NCBI GenBank assembly: GCA_023511475.1 | Contig: JAIMBM010000065.1 | Coordinates: 1 to 9,781 of the forward strand | Length of the DNA stretch: 9,781 nucleotides | Source: Anaerolineae bacterium | GTDB taxonomy: Bacteria; Chloroflexota; Anaerolineae; SpSt-313 | Direction of reading: 5' to 3' | Shown: piece by piece, positions 1 to 5,908 of the stretch | Layout: every line of letters starts with the position of its first letter | Numbering within the stretch: the first letter of the stretch is position 1 | Program-made: the position numbers and the translations under genes | Notes under the pieces: model-generated | Told to the model about the DNA's origin: nothing | The model's input: only the letters and a program-made list of their open reading frames with translations | Databases searched by the model: none

Positions 1-101
1 CAAATTGCGCTCATCCGCCCGAAAAACGAGTCGCGTGGCACCGCGTGTGGCCAAGCCTGCGCCTCCCACAGGGAGTGTTGTGGATTGCGTCGCCCCTGCA
101 T
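1..101 (-). CDS. Probable IS1182-like transposase, N-terminal fragment (cut by window edge)
   Basis: An ATG at 101-99 is preceded by AGGAGG (113-108) with a 6-nt spacer, an ideal Shine-Dalgarno arrangement. The frame is open for 33 codons to the window edge. The peptide begins MQGRRNPQHSLWEAQ and continues through VPRDSFFGRMSAI. This layout (M-x-G-R-x-x-P-Q-x-S-L, then a 'D-S-F-[YF]' motif about 25 residues in) is what I remember of the start of IS1182-family DDE transposases. The recognition is from memory and rests on a short stretch. The catalytic DDE domain would lie beyond the left edge, so nothing can be said about whether the gene is intact. It is oriented like the operon and lies 105 nt after the binding-protein stop codon, so it probably belongs to an insertion sequence that marks the edge of the locus. 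Another small gene with a similar start is the alternative. Confidence 0.55.
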   Translation of the reverse strand, partial: MQGRRNPQHSLWEAQAWPHAVPRDSFFGRMSAI

Positions 102-107
102 GGTGAA

Positions 108-113
108 CCTCCT
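108..113 (-). promoter_or_regulatory. Ribosome binding site for the left-edge transposase-like gene
   Basis: The minus strand reads AGGAGG followed by TTCACC and then ATG. This is a perfect match to the anti-Shine-Dalgarno sequence at near-optimal spacing. It is the main reason for believing that the short reading frame at 1-101 is a real gene start. Confidence 0.75.
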
Positions 114-118
114 GAGAA

Positions 119-151
119 CGTGCGGCTACCTGCCCGTCACAACACCGCACG
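119..151. repeat. 7-bp inverted repeat between binding-protein gene and transposase-like gene
   Basis: CGTGCGG at 119-125 is the exact reverse complement of CCGCACG at 145-151, with a 19-nt loop. No T-run follows the stem on either strand, so it is not a typical intrinsic terminator. It lies just upstream of the transposase-like start and could be part of an insertion-sequence end, a weak leader structure, or chance. The rest of the gap 102-206 shows no other gene. Confidence 0.3.
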
Positions 152-206
152 TGACCCAGGGATTCGATCGATGCGTCAACTAACAGACACTTTTTTCAGT
201 GGACTC

Positions 207-2261
207 CTAGGCGCGCTGGCCGCCCTCGTAGAAGATCGCCTCGGGGTGGTAGGTGGAGATGCAGTACGTGTCCCAGCCGATGGGCATCTTGGGCCGCGGC
301 AGGTTGCGCAGGTTCTTGTTGAAGATGATAGGCGCCGGGCTCTCGAGGACGGTGCCAATGGCGAGCGGGTTCTCGGCCAGCCAGTCAAAGATCTGCTGCC
401 CAGCCTCCACGCGCTTGTCCTCGTCGGTCGTCTCGCACATGACATCGTAGAGCTCGTAGAGCCTCTTGATATAGTCCGGCGGCTCCACGAGGCCCTCGGC
501 GGTCTTGTCCTCGGCGTTGTACCATTGCGCCCACCGCTGGGCGGGCCCGCCCTGCTCCACCTGAACAGGGATGTACCACCGCATTTCGAGGGGCAGGAGC
601 AGGTCGGTGCAGCGGTCGGCGTGCCACACGCCGCAGTGCACCTCACAGTTGCGCAGCCGCTCGTTGTAGAGAGACTCCTGCTCCTCTTTGGCGATGGCAT
701 CGATCCCGATGGCCCGCCAGTAGGTTGTGATCATCTCGGTGAACTCGGCGGCCGATGCGCCAACGCGCGTACCGGTGTGCTCGATGATGAACTGGAGCCG
801 CTGCCCGTCTGGCCGCAGGCGGAAGCCCTCCCTGTCGCGCTTGTCCAGGCCCATCTCGTCCAGCAGACGGTTGGCCAGGTCGGGGTCATACTGGGCCCAG
901 GCAGTGCCGTACTTCTCCTTGTAGTACTTGGAGTTCGGCATCGGGCCGAGCTGCCCCATGCGCGCCAGGCCGTAGTACAGGCTCTCGTTGATCTCCTCCC
1001 GGTCGATGGCTACCGACAGGGCGCGCACAAAGTTCGGGTGGTTGACGATCTGCTCCAGCACCTTGTCGTTCAGGTTGTGCTGCGGGAAGAGCACGTAGCG
1101 GTCGGTCATGCAGGAGAGATAGTCGCCCACGATATAGTTGCCCTTCGCGGCGTTCTCCTTGTAGAGGGGATACCGGGCGATGGTCACGTCATGCGGGCCG
1201 GCATAGTCTATCTCGCCCTGGACGATCTTCATCGTCTGCCCCTCGACAGTCGCCACATAGTCGTAGCGGAGCCGGTCGATGTAGGGCAACTGATTGCCGG
1301 CCTGGTCGACCTTCCAGTAGTAGGGGTTGCGCTCCCAGATATGGGTCCCCTCCTGCGGGGTCTCCTTGACGACCCAGGCCGAGAGGGACGGGAACTCGGG
1401 CGCATTCTCCGGGGCCTGCCACACCGTGATCCCCCAAGGCACCATGCGGTAGAACAGCTGCTGCCAGTTCTCCAGGCCCAGGGCCTTGGCCTGCTCGGTA
1501 AGCTTGGCCTCGTCGGTGTACTTGGCATGGAACTGCTGGCAGTAATGCTTGGGCAGCAAAAAGTCCTGCCCCATGTGCCACCGGGTCATGTGCGCGGGGA
1601 AGAGGCCAAAGGGCCGCACAAAGGTCACGCGGAAGGTAAAGTCGTCGACGATGTCCAGCTTGCACCGCTCCCCGCCCCAGCGCCAGTGCCAGCTATGCCA
1701 GCCGAGCTCCTCATTGGTGGCGAAATCGACCCACCAGAACTCGACGTCTGCCGTGGTCAGGGGCTGGCCATCGGACCACTTCATGCCCTTGCGCAGATGG
1801 AAGGTGAAGGTCTTGCCGTCGTCCGAGACCTCCCAGCTCTCAAAGATGTTGGGGACGAGGGTGCGCAGGTCCATGTCCGAGTAGTGGATCATGCGCTCCG
1901 CGAGCCACCCGTACTCGAGGTGCCAAACGGTGTCGTAGGCGATCATGCGCACCTCGCCGCCGTAGGTGCCGATCCGCTCGCGCCCGCCAACGACGACCGG
2001 ATCGACGGGGAGCCGGTCCTTCAGCGGAGGCAGCGCTCCCGCGGCGACTTTCTCGGCGAGGGCCGGTGGCTCGCTCACCTGCTTGGGGGCCTCGACTGTA
2101 ACCACCTTCTCGATGATCTGGGGCGTGGCCTCCTGGACGCGTGTGACCTCCTTCTCGATGATCTCGGGCTTGGGCGCGCCGCACGCGGTCGCCACGGCGC
2201 CAAGGGTGGCGACCGCCGACAACTCCAGGAACTCGCGACGTCTGAGCTTTCGCTGCGCCAT
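207..2261 (-). CDS. ABC transporter solute-binding lipoprotein, family 5 (oligosaccharide/oligopeptide type)
   Basis: Extracytoplasmic binding protein of a Dpp/Opp-type importer, 684 residues, within the range of large oligosaccharide-binding members of SBP family 5. The ATG at 2261 is chosen because AAAGGAGG lies 5 nt upstream; an ATG 51 nt further upstream would displace the signal peptide. The N-terminus has a twin-arginine-like export signal (RRREFLELSA, residues 7-16) and a lipobox ending VATAC, so Cys27 should be lipidated. Residues 33-60 form a charged linker with two IIEK-VT units. Family hallmarks follow: GKTFTFHLRKGMKWSDGQPL (149-168), WERNPYYWKVDQAGNQLPYI (309-328) and FVRALSVAIDREEINESL (411-428). 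The 'NPYYWKVDxxGNQLPYIDR' form is common among sugar-oligomer binders, and the neighbouring GH2 enzyme supports that reading, but the ligand is inferred; a peptide ligand is possible. It has its own strong ribosome binding site after a 226-nt spacer, so it may be transcribed separately from the transporter genes. The stop is TAG. Confidence 0.93.
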   Translation of the reverse strand: MAQRKLRRREFLELSAVATLGAVATACGAPKPEIIEKEVTRVQEATPQIIEKVVTVEAPKQVSEPPALAEKVAAGALPPLKDRLPVDPVVVGGRERIGTYGGEVRMIAYDTVWHLEYGWLAERMIHYSDMDLRTLVPNIFESWEVSDDGKTFTFHLRKGMKWSDGQPLTTADVEFWWVDFATNEELGWHSWHWRWGGERCKLDIVDDFTFRVTFVRPFGLFPAHMTRWHMGQDFLLPKHYCQQFHAKYTDEAKLTEQAKALGLENWQQLFYRMVPWGITVWQAPENAPEFPSLSAWVVKETPQEGTHIWERNPYYWKVDQAGNQLPYIDRLRYDYVATVEGQTMKIVQGEIDYAGPHDVTIARYPLYKENAAKGNYIVGDYLSCMTDRYVLFPQHNLNDKVLEQIVNHPNFVRALSVAIDREEINESLYYGLARMGQLGPMPNSKYYKEKYGTAWAQYDPDLANRLLDEMGLDKRDREGFRLRPDGQRLQFIIEHTGTRVGASAAEFTEMITTYWRAIGIDAIAKEEQESLYNERLRNCEVHCGVWHADRCTDLLLPLEMRWYIPVQVEQGGPAQRWAQWYNAEDKTAEGLVEPPDYIKRLYELYDVMCETTDEDKRVEAGQQIFDWLAENPLAIGTVLESPAPIIFNKNLRNLPRPKMPIGWDTYCISTYHPEAIFYEGGQRA
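2105..2164 (-). repeat. 15-bp direct repeat encoding the duplicated IIEK linker of the binding protein
   Basis: The same 15 bases (plus strand CCTTCTCGATGATCT) occur at 2105-2119 and 2150-2164, exactly 45 nt or 15 codons apart. They encode the two IIEKxVT units just after the lipidated cysteine of the binding protein. The repeat is in frame, which points to a small in-frame duplication of the membrane-proximal linker. Confidence 0.8.
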
Positions 2262-2266
2262 ACTTG

Positions 2267-2274
2267 CCTCCTTT
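2267..2274 (-). promoter_or_regulatory. Ribosome binding site of the solute-binding protein gene
   Basis: The minus strand reads AAAGGAGG, then CAAGT, then ATG at 2261. This is the strongest Shine-Dalgarno sequence in the transporter locus. It fits the need to make much more binding protein than transporter, and it fixes the start so that the Tat signal is at the very N-terminus. Confidence 0.85.
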
Positions 2275-2367
2275 GGATGAGAGACCGATAGTTGCCTGGC
2301 GTTCGTCGGCAATGCCGATGCTGGTACCCTTACATTAGCATGAGGCGCAAGAGAATGCTTTCACTAT

Positions 2368-2395
2368 GGGGACAAGTGCTGATACTTTAGGGACA
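2368..2395. repeat. Paired GGGACA repeats flanking a short inverted repeat, upstream of the binding-protein gene
   Basis: Plus strand GGGACA occurs at 2369-2374 and again at 2390-2395, spaced 21 bp or two helical turns. Between them lies AAGT (2374-2377), a 6-nt loop, and ACTT (2384-2387). The cluster is 106-134 bp upstream of the binding-protein start and between the GH2 hairpin and that gene. It could be an operator bound cooperatively by a regulator. It could also be a leftover insertion-sequence end, since some families such as IS21 carry several short repeats at their ends. No clear -35/-10 promoter pair could be picked out around it. Confidence 0.4.
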
Positions 2396-2430
2396 TTTCG
2401 CCCCCGGCGGGCCATCTCTTATGGGTGTCT

Positions 2431-2460
2431 CGGGCTCCGCTGGCGCACCAGCGGAGCCCG
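2431..2460 (-). terminator. Strong hairpin after the GH2 gene, terminator-like but without a U-tract
   Basis: A perfect 13-bp stem (2431-2443 pairing with 2448-2460) closes a 4-nt CGCA loop. It lies 27 nt downstream of the TGA that ends the GH2 reading frame. Reading on the minus strand, the bases after the stem are AGACACCCATAAGAG, with no run of T, so it is not a textbook intrinsic terminator. It may be an atypical terminator, a 3'-end stabilising stem that lowers transcription into the binding-protein gene, or both. The rest of the spacer 2262-2487 holds the GGGACA repeats and the binding-protein leader; no small gene was recognised. Confidence 0.6.
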
Positions 2461-2487
2461 ACATTGGATCTAGTCCATCCCCACGCC

Positions 2488-3057
2488 TCACATGCCGACG
2501 CGGATGACTGTCTCGGCGGCGTCAAGGCCGTCGGCCTGTGCGCGCAGCAGGATCTCCCCCGGCGTGCCGTTGGCGCGAACGACGACCAGGCAACGGCCGC
2601 GGAAGGCTCGGCGCTGGTTGCCGCGGTAGCGCTCGGTGCTGACCGGGTTGCCATTGCCAACGGCGGCGATGCTGCCTTCTCCCTTGACGGTGAAGTACAC
2701 GGTGTGGTCCGCCTGCGGATGCACCAGCCCCTGAGCGTCGACTACCTCGACGGTGACAAAGCTCAGGTCGCCGGGCTCGGCCTTGAGCACGGCGCGGTCC
2801 GGCCGCAGGCGGATGCCCTGCGTCGGCCCGACCGTCTTGAGCTCGCACCCCGCGGTCTGCCGGTCGCCGATGTAGCCACAGGCGGTGAGCACGCCGGGCT
2901 CGTAGGGCACCTCAAAGGTGGCGATGTAGCGCTCCTCCCGGGTCGTGGGTTTGGTGCCGAGCGACCTCCCGTTGAGGAAGAGCTCGACCCTCTCGCAGGA
3001 AGAGTAGACGTCGACGCGAAGCGATTTGCCCTCGCATCCCGGCCAGGTCCAGCTTGG
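2488..3057 (-). pseudogene. C-terminal part of the GH2 enzyme, separated from it by an in-frame TAG
   Basis: This stretch continues in exactly the same frame as the GH2 gene after its TAG at 3058-3060. It encodes 189 residues to a TGA at 2488-2490. Immediately after the stop comes PSWTWPGCEGKSLRV, then VYSSCERVELFLNGRSLG, the typical beta-sandwich domain (DUF4982-like) found after the barrel in many GH2 beta-galactosidases. It is followed by an Ig-like C-terminal domain with VEVVDAQGLVHPQAD and VGNGNPVSTERY. There is no further stop or frameshift. There is no convincing ribosome binding site or ATG at its beginning, so it is not a free-standing gene; a GTG at 2910 lies within the domain. It is either the dead tail of a nonsense-mutated gene, the readthrough part of a recoded gene, or the effect of a single base error. 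Confidence 0.8.
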
Positions 3058-4815
3058 CTACACGTCGGGCCATCCCCAGTAGGTGACCGGAGGCTCCTTG
3101 CCGTCGGGATAGGGGGGATGGACGGCGATGTAGAGCGGGCTCCCGCTCTGCCAGAGCACATCCCGGTAGTACGACTGCGGCCGCTTGAACCCGCAGAGGT
3201 CGATGTCGCCGCAGTTGGCCTGATGCCAGGGGTACCCGCCGAGGAACGCGCGGTCGCCCTCGGCGCGGACCCGCCCGATCCCTGCCTCCCCGAGATAGTC
3301 CAGCGAGGTCCACACAAAGTCCCCGATCACGTAGGGGAGCTCCATCACGCTCATCCAGTGGTCAAAGGCCTCGCCGGGGGTCGATTCGGACCCGTACATG
3401 ACCCGTGCCGGATGGCGCCCGTGATCGGGGCGGTACTCTCGCGCCTGATAGTTGTACCCGCAGACGTCCAGCGCCGCAAAGACGCTATCGGTCCGCTCCC
3501 AGGGCCAGGTGTGGCCACCGTTGACGGCAGCGGTGACCGGACGGGTCGGGTCCAGCGCACGGACATGGTCCGCGAGGGCACGGGCGAGCTCTGCGCCGCC
3601 GGAGTGACCGTCGCGCTCGGCCACCTCGTTGCCGATGCTCCACATGATGATGCTGGGGTGGTTGCGGTCCCGCAGGACCATGCTCTCGATATCCCGGCGC
3701 CACCAGTCCTCAAAGACGGTGTGATAGTCGTACGGGTTCTTGCCCTCGCGCCAGCAGTCAAAGGCCTCGTCGATCACGAGCATCCCGAGCCGGTCGCAGG
3801 CGTCGAGGAAGGCGGGCGCGGGCGGGTTGTGGGCGCAGCGGATGGCGTTGAACCCGCTGGCCTTGAGCAGCTCGACCCTGCGCTCCTCCGAGCGCTCGTA
3901 CGAGGCCGCGCCGAGTACGCCGTTGTCGTGGTGTACGCACCCGCCCTTCAGCTTGAGGGGCCGGCCGTTGAGCCGAAAGCCCTCCTGCGCATCGAAGGAC
4001 AGGCTGCGGATGCCAAAGGGCGTGCTTGCCCTGTCGACAACCTCGCCGCCGACGAGCACCTCCGTCTCCAGGCGGTACAGGTGCGGGGTATCAGGCGACC
4101 ACAGGAGCGGGGAGGTGACTCTGAGGTCCTGCGAGCACTCGTGCCGTCCGCCGGCCTCGACATGTGCCTGCGTCTCGGACACGGCAACGGGCGAGCCGTC
4201 CGGCGTCACGACGCGCGAACGTACGGTGACCTCTTGCGCCGCGTCCTGCTCGTTGAGCACCGTCGTGCGTGCACGCACCGTCGCCTCGGTCGTCGACACC
4301 TCCGGCGTGCTCACATAGACGCCCCACGGTGCGACGTGCACGGGTTCGGCGACGTACAGCCACACCGGCCGGTAGATGCCCGAGCCAGAGTACCAGCGGC
4401 TGTTGGGCTGCGCGGCGTTATCCACGTGGACGCGTAGGAGGTTTTCGGCACCTGCCCGGAGATAGGGCGTGAGGTCGCACCAAAAGCTGGTGTAGCCGTA
4501 GGGGTGCCGGCCGAGATACTCGTCGTTCAGCCAGACCTCGGCGTTCATGTACACGCCCTCGAACTCGAGGAGCACCTTCTTCCCGCGCCACTCCTCCGGC
4601 GCCTGGAAGCGCTTGTGGTACCAGGCGCGGCCCCCCGGGAAAAACCCTACGGACGCCCCGCCGGGGCTCGCCGGATCCCGATCCAGCTCGATGCTCCAGT
4701 CGTGCGGGAGGTCGATCAGGCGCCAGGTCGAGTCGTCGGGCTCGCCCCACCACCAGCGGTCCACGATGTCACCGAGGTAGAACCGCCATCCCGTGGTGAA
4801 ACGCTGTCGTTGCAT
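3058..4815 (-). CDS. Glycoside hydrolase family 2 (beta-galactosidase-like), ended by a premature TAG
   Basis: Retaining glycosidase of the LacZ/GUS superfamily, 585 residues to the TAG; with the in-frame continuation to 2488 it would be 775 residues, close to the usual length of DUF4982-containing GH2 enzymes. Domains: jelly-roll sugar-binding domain (about 8-150, with DLPHDWSIE and NSRWYSGSGIYRPVWL), Ig-like domain (155-270, ending TPFGIRSLSFD), TIM barrel (272-540) with KGGCVHHDNGVLGAA and CAHNPP. The acid/base is Glu397 in MWSIGNEVAERDG; the probable nucleophile is Glu477 in YGSESTPG. No signal peptide is seen, so it should act in the cytoplasm on imported oligosaccharide. The ATG is preceded by AGAGGAA, 5 nt upstream. 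The gene starts 40 nt after the DppF-type ATPase, in the same operon. Both catalytic residues lie before the stop, so the short form might keep the active site but lose two C-terminal domains. Beta-galactosidase is the likeliest activity; other beta-glycosidase activities in GH2 cannot be excluded. Confidence 0.9.
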   Translation of the reverse strand: MQRQRFTTGWRFYLGDIVDRWWWGEPDDSTWRLIDLPHDWSIELDRDPASPGGASVGFFPGGRAWYHKRFQAPEEWRGKKVLLEFEGVYMNAEVWLNDEYLGRHPYGYTSFWCDLTPYLRAGAENLLRVHVDNAAQPNSRWYSGSGIYRPVWLYVAEPVHVAPWGVYVSTPEVSTTEATVRARTTVLNEQDAAQEVTVRSRVVTPDGSPVAVSETQAHVEAGGRHECSQDLRVTSPLLWSPDTPHLYRLETEVLVGGEVVDRASTPFGIRSLSFDAQEGFRLNGRPLKLKGGCVHHDNGVLGAASYERSEERRVELLKASGFNAIRCAHNPPAPAFLDACDRLGMLVIDEAFDCWREGKNPYDYHTVFEDWWRRDIESMVLRDRNHPSIIMWSIGNEVAERDGHSGGAELARALADHVRALDPTRPVTAAVNGGHTWPWERTDSVFAALDVCGYNYQAREYRPDHGRHPARVMYGSESTPGEAFDHWMSVMELPYVIGDFVWTSLDYLGEAGIGRVRAEGDRAFLGGYPWHQANCGDIDLCGFKRPQSYYRDVLWQSGSPLYIAVHPPYPDGKEPPVTYWGWPDV

Positions 4816-4821
4816 ACGGCT

Positions 4822-4826
4822 TCCTC
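4822..4826 (-). promoter_or_regulatory. Ribosome binding site of the GH2 gene
   Basis: The minus strand reads GAGGA, then a 6-nt spacer, then ATG at 4815. It supports the chosen start, which also places the conserved N-terminal GH2 motif (FTTGWRFYLGD) close to the start codon as expected. Confidence 0.65.
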
Positions 4827-4855
4827 TTTCAGCGAATAGTGTGTCTCGGGCCGGC

Positions 4856-5887
4856 TCACAGCTGTACGGCCCCGGTTAACCGCAGCTCTCTCGCCAGGTG
4901 GCATTTGACCCAGTGTCCGGGGCTGATCTCCTCGAGGGGAGGCTCCTCCTTGGCGCAGATGTCCTGTACGTAGGCGCATCTGGGGTGAAAGTAGCAGCCC
5001 GAGGGGGGATTCGCCGGGTTGGCGACCTCGCCCTTGAGAAGAATGCGTTTCTCCCTCGGCCGGGGATCGGGCCTCGGGATCGCCGACATCAACGCCTCGG
5101 TGTAGGGATGCCTCGGGGAGAGAAACAGCTCCGCCGTAGGGGCCATCTCCACGATCTTGCCCACGTACATCACCGCAACCCGGTCGGAAATGTGCGCCAC
5201 CACGCTCAGGTCGTGGGCCACGAACAGGTACGTCAGGCCCATCTTCTCCTGCAGGTCCTCGAGAAGGTTGAGGATCTGCGCCTGAACGGAGACGTCGAGC
5301 GCCGACACCGGCTCGTCGCAGATGACGAACTTGGGGTTGGGGGCGAGGGCGCGGGCAAGCCCGATGCGCTGCCTCTGGCCGCCGGAAAAGGCGTGCGGGT
5401 AGCGACGCATGTACTCCGGCCGCAGGCCCACGAGCTGGAGCATCTCGGCCACCCGGTCCTCCAGTTCCTTGCCTGTCGCCAGACCCATGGCCCGCAGCGG
5501 CGCCCCTACGATATCCAGCAGGGTCATGCGGGGGCTGAGCGAGGCATACGGGTCCTGGAAGATCACGCGCATGTTGCGCCAGACCTGCCGCAACTGCTCC
5601 CTGTCGAGCTTGGTGACGTCCACCGGCCCGAGCACCGGATCCCTGAACCAGACCTCGCCGCTCGTCGGCGGGATGGCGCGGAGGATCGAGCGGCCGGCAG
5701 TCGTCTTGCCGCAGCCACTCTCTCCGACCAGGCCGAGGGTCTCGCCTTCCATGACGTGGAAGGAGACCCCGTCCACGGCCCGCACGTACCCGACCACGCG
5801 CTTGAGAAAGCCCCGTCGGATGGGGAAATGCTTGACGAGGTCCTTGACCTCCAGAAGGGGTTCATCCTGATGTGTCGGCTCTGGCAT
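4856..5887 (-). CDS. ABC transporter ATPase, DppF/OppF type
   Basis: Cytoplasmic ATP-hydrolysing subunit that pairs with the DppD-type ATPase to power the importer; 343 residues, normal for the family. Visible motifs: Walker A GESGCGKTT (55-63), Q-loop Gln111 in VIFQDPYASLSPR, signature SGGQRQRIG (168-176), Walker B FVICDE (187-192) and switch His225 in FVAHDLSVV. The C-terminal oligopeptide/dipeptide-type extension (about 245-335) has cysteines at 298, 304, 311 and 329, spaced C-x5-C-x6-C-x17-C. Some homologous ATPases of this family bind an iron-sulfur cluster through such cysteines; that this one does is inferred. It lies 21 nt downstream of the DppD-type gene and 40 nt upstream of the GH2 gene. 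Its own Shine-Dalgarno sequence is weak (GCGAGGAC directly before ATG), so translation may be coupled. The stop is TGA. Confidence 0.95.
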   Translation of the reverse strand: MPEPTHQDEPLLEVKDLVKHFPIRRGFLKRVVGYVRAVDGVSFHVMEGETLGLVGESGCGKTTAGRSILRAIPPTSGEVWFRDPVLGPVDVTKLDREQLRQVWRNMRVIFQDPYASLSPRMTLLDIVGAPLRAMGLATGKELEDRVAEMLQLVGLRPEYMRRYPHAFSGGQRQRIGLARALAPNPKFVICDEPVSALDVSVQAQILNLLEDLQEKMGLTYLFVAHDLSVVAHISDRVAVMYVGKIVEMAPTAELFLSPRHPYTEALMSAIPRPDPRPREKRILLKGEVANPANPPSGCYFHPRCAYVQDICAKEEPPLEEISPGHWVKCHLARELRLTGAVQL

Positions 5888-5908
5888 GTCCTCGCACCCT
5901 GCCCCACG

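Noticed and set aside
150..180. Promoter-like TTGACG on the minus strand before the transposase-like gene
   Set aside because: At 16-18 nt spacing there is no acceptable -10 hexamer (GGTCAC or similar), so a promoter cannot be supported.
188..201. Possible terminator CACT-TTTTTC-AGTG after the binding-protein gene
   Set aside because: The stem is only 4 bp, and the T-run is in the loop and on the wrong strand for the operon.
45..2291. 748-codon open frame on the plus strand opposite the binding-protein gene
   Set aside because: It is the mirror of a well-supported family-5 binding protein with clear motifs and a strong ribosome binding site. The plus-strand translation is Leu/Val/Gly/His-rich with no recognisable domain; long antisense frames are common in GC-rich DNA.
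2488..2910. Free-standing small gene starting at GTG 2910
   Set aside because: It is the in-frame tail of the GH2 enzyme: family-conserved sequence continues upstream of 2910 up to the TAG at 3058, and no ribosome binding site precedes the GTG.
3058..3060. Genome-wide recoding of TAG as a sense codon
   Set aside because: The binding-protein and DppC-type genes both end at TAG at their normal family end points, and the binding protein has a second TAG nine codons later. Local readthrough remains possible, but general recoding is unlikely.
2425..4437. 670-codon plus-strand open frame opposite the GH2 gene
   Set aside because: Low-complexity translation without family motifs, no good ribosome binding site seen, and it crosses the hairpin; the minus-strand GH2 frame explains the region.
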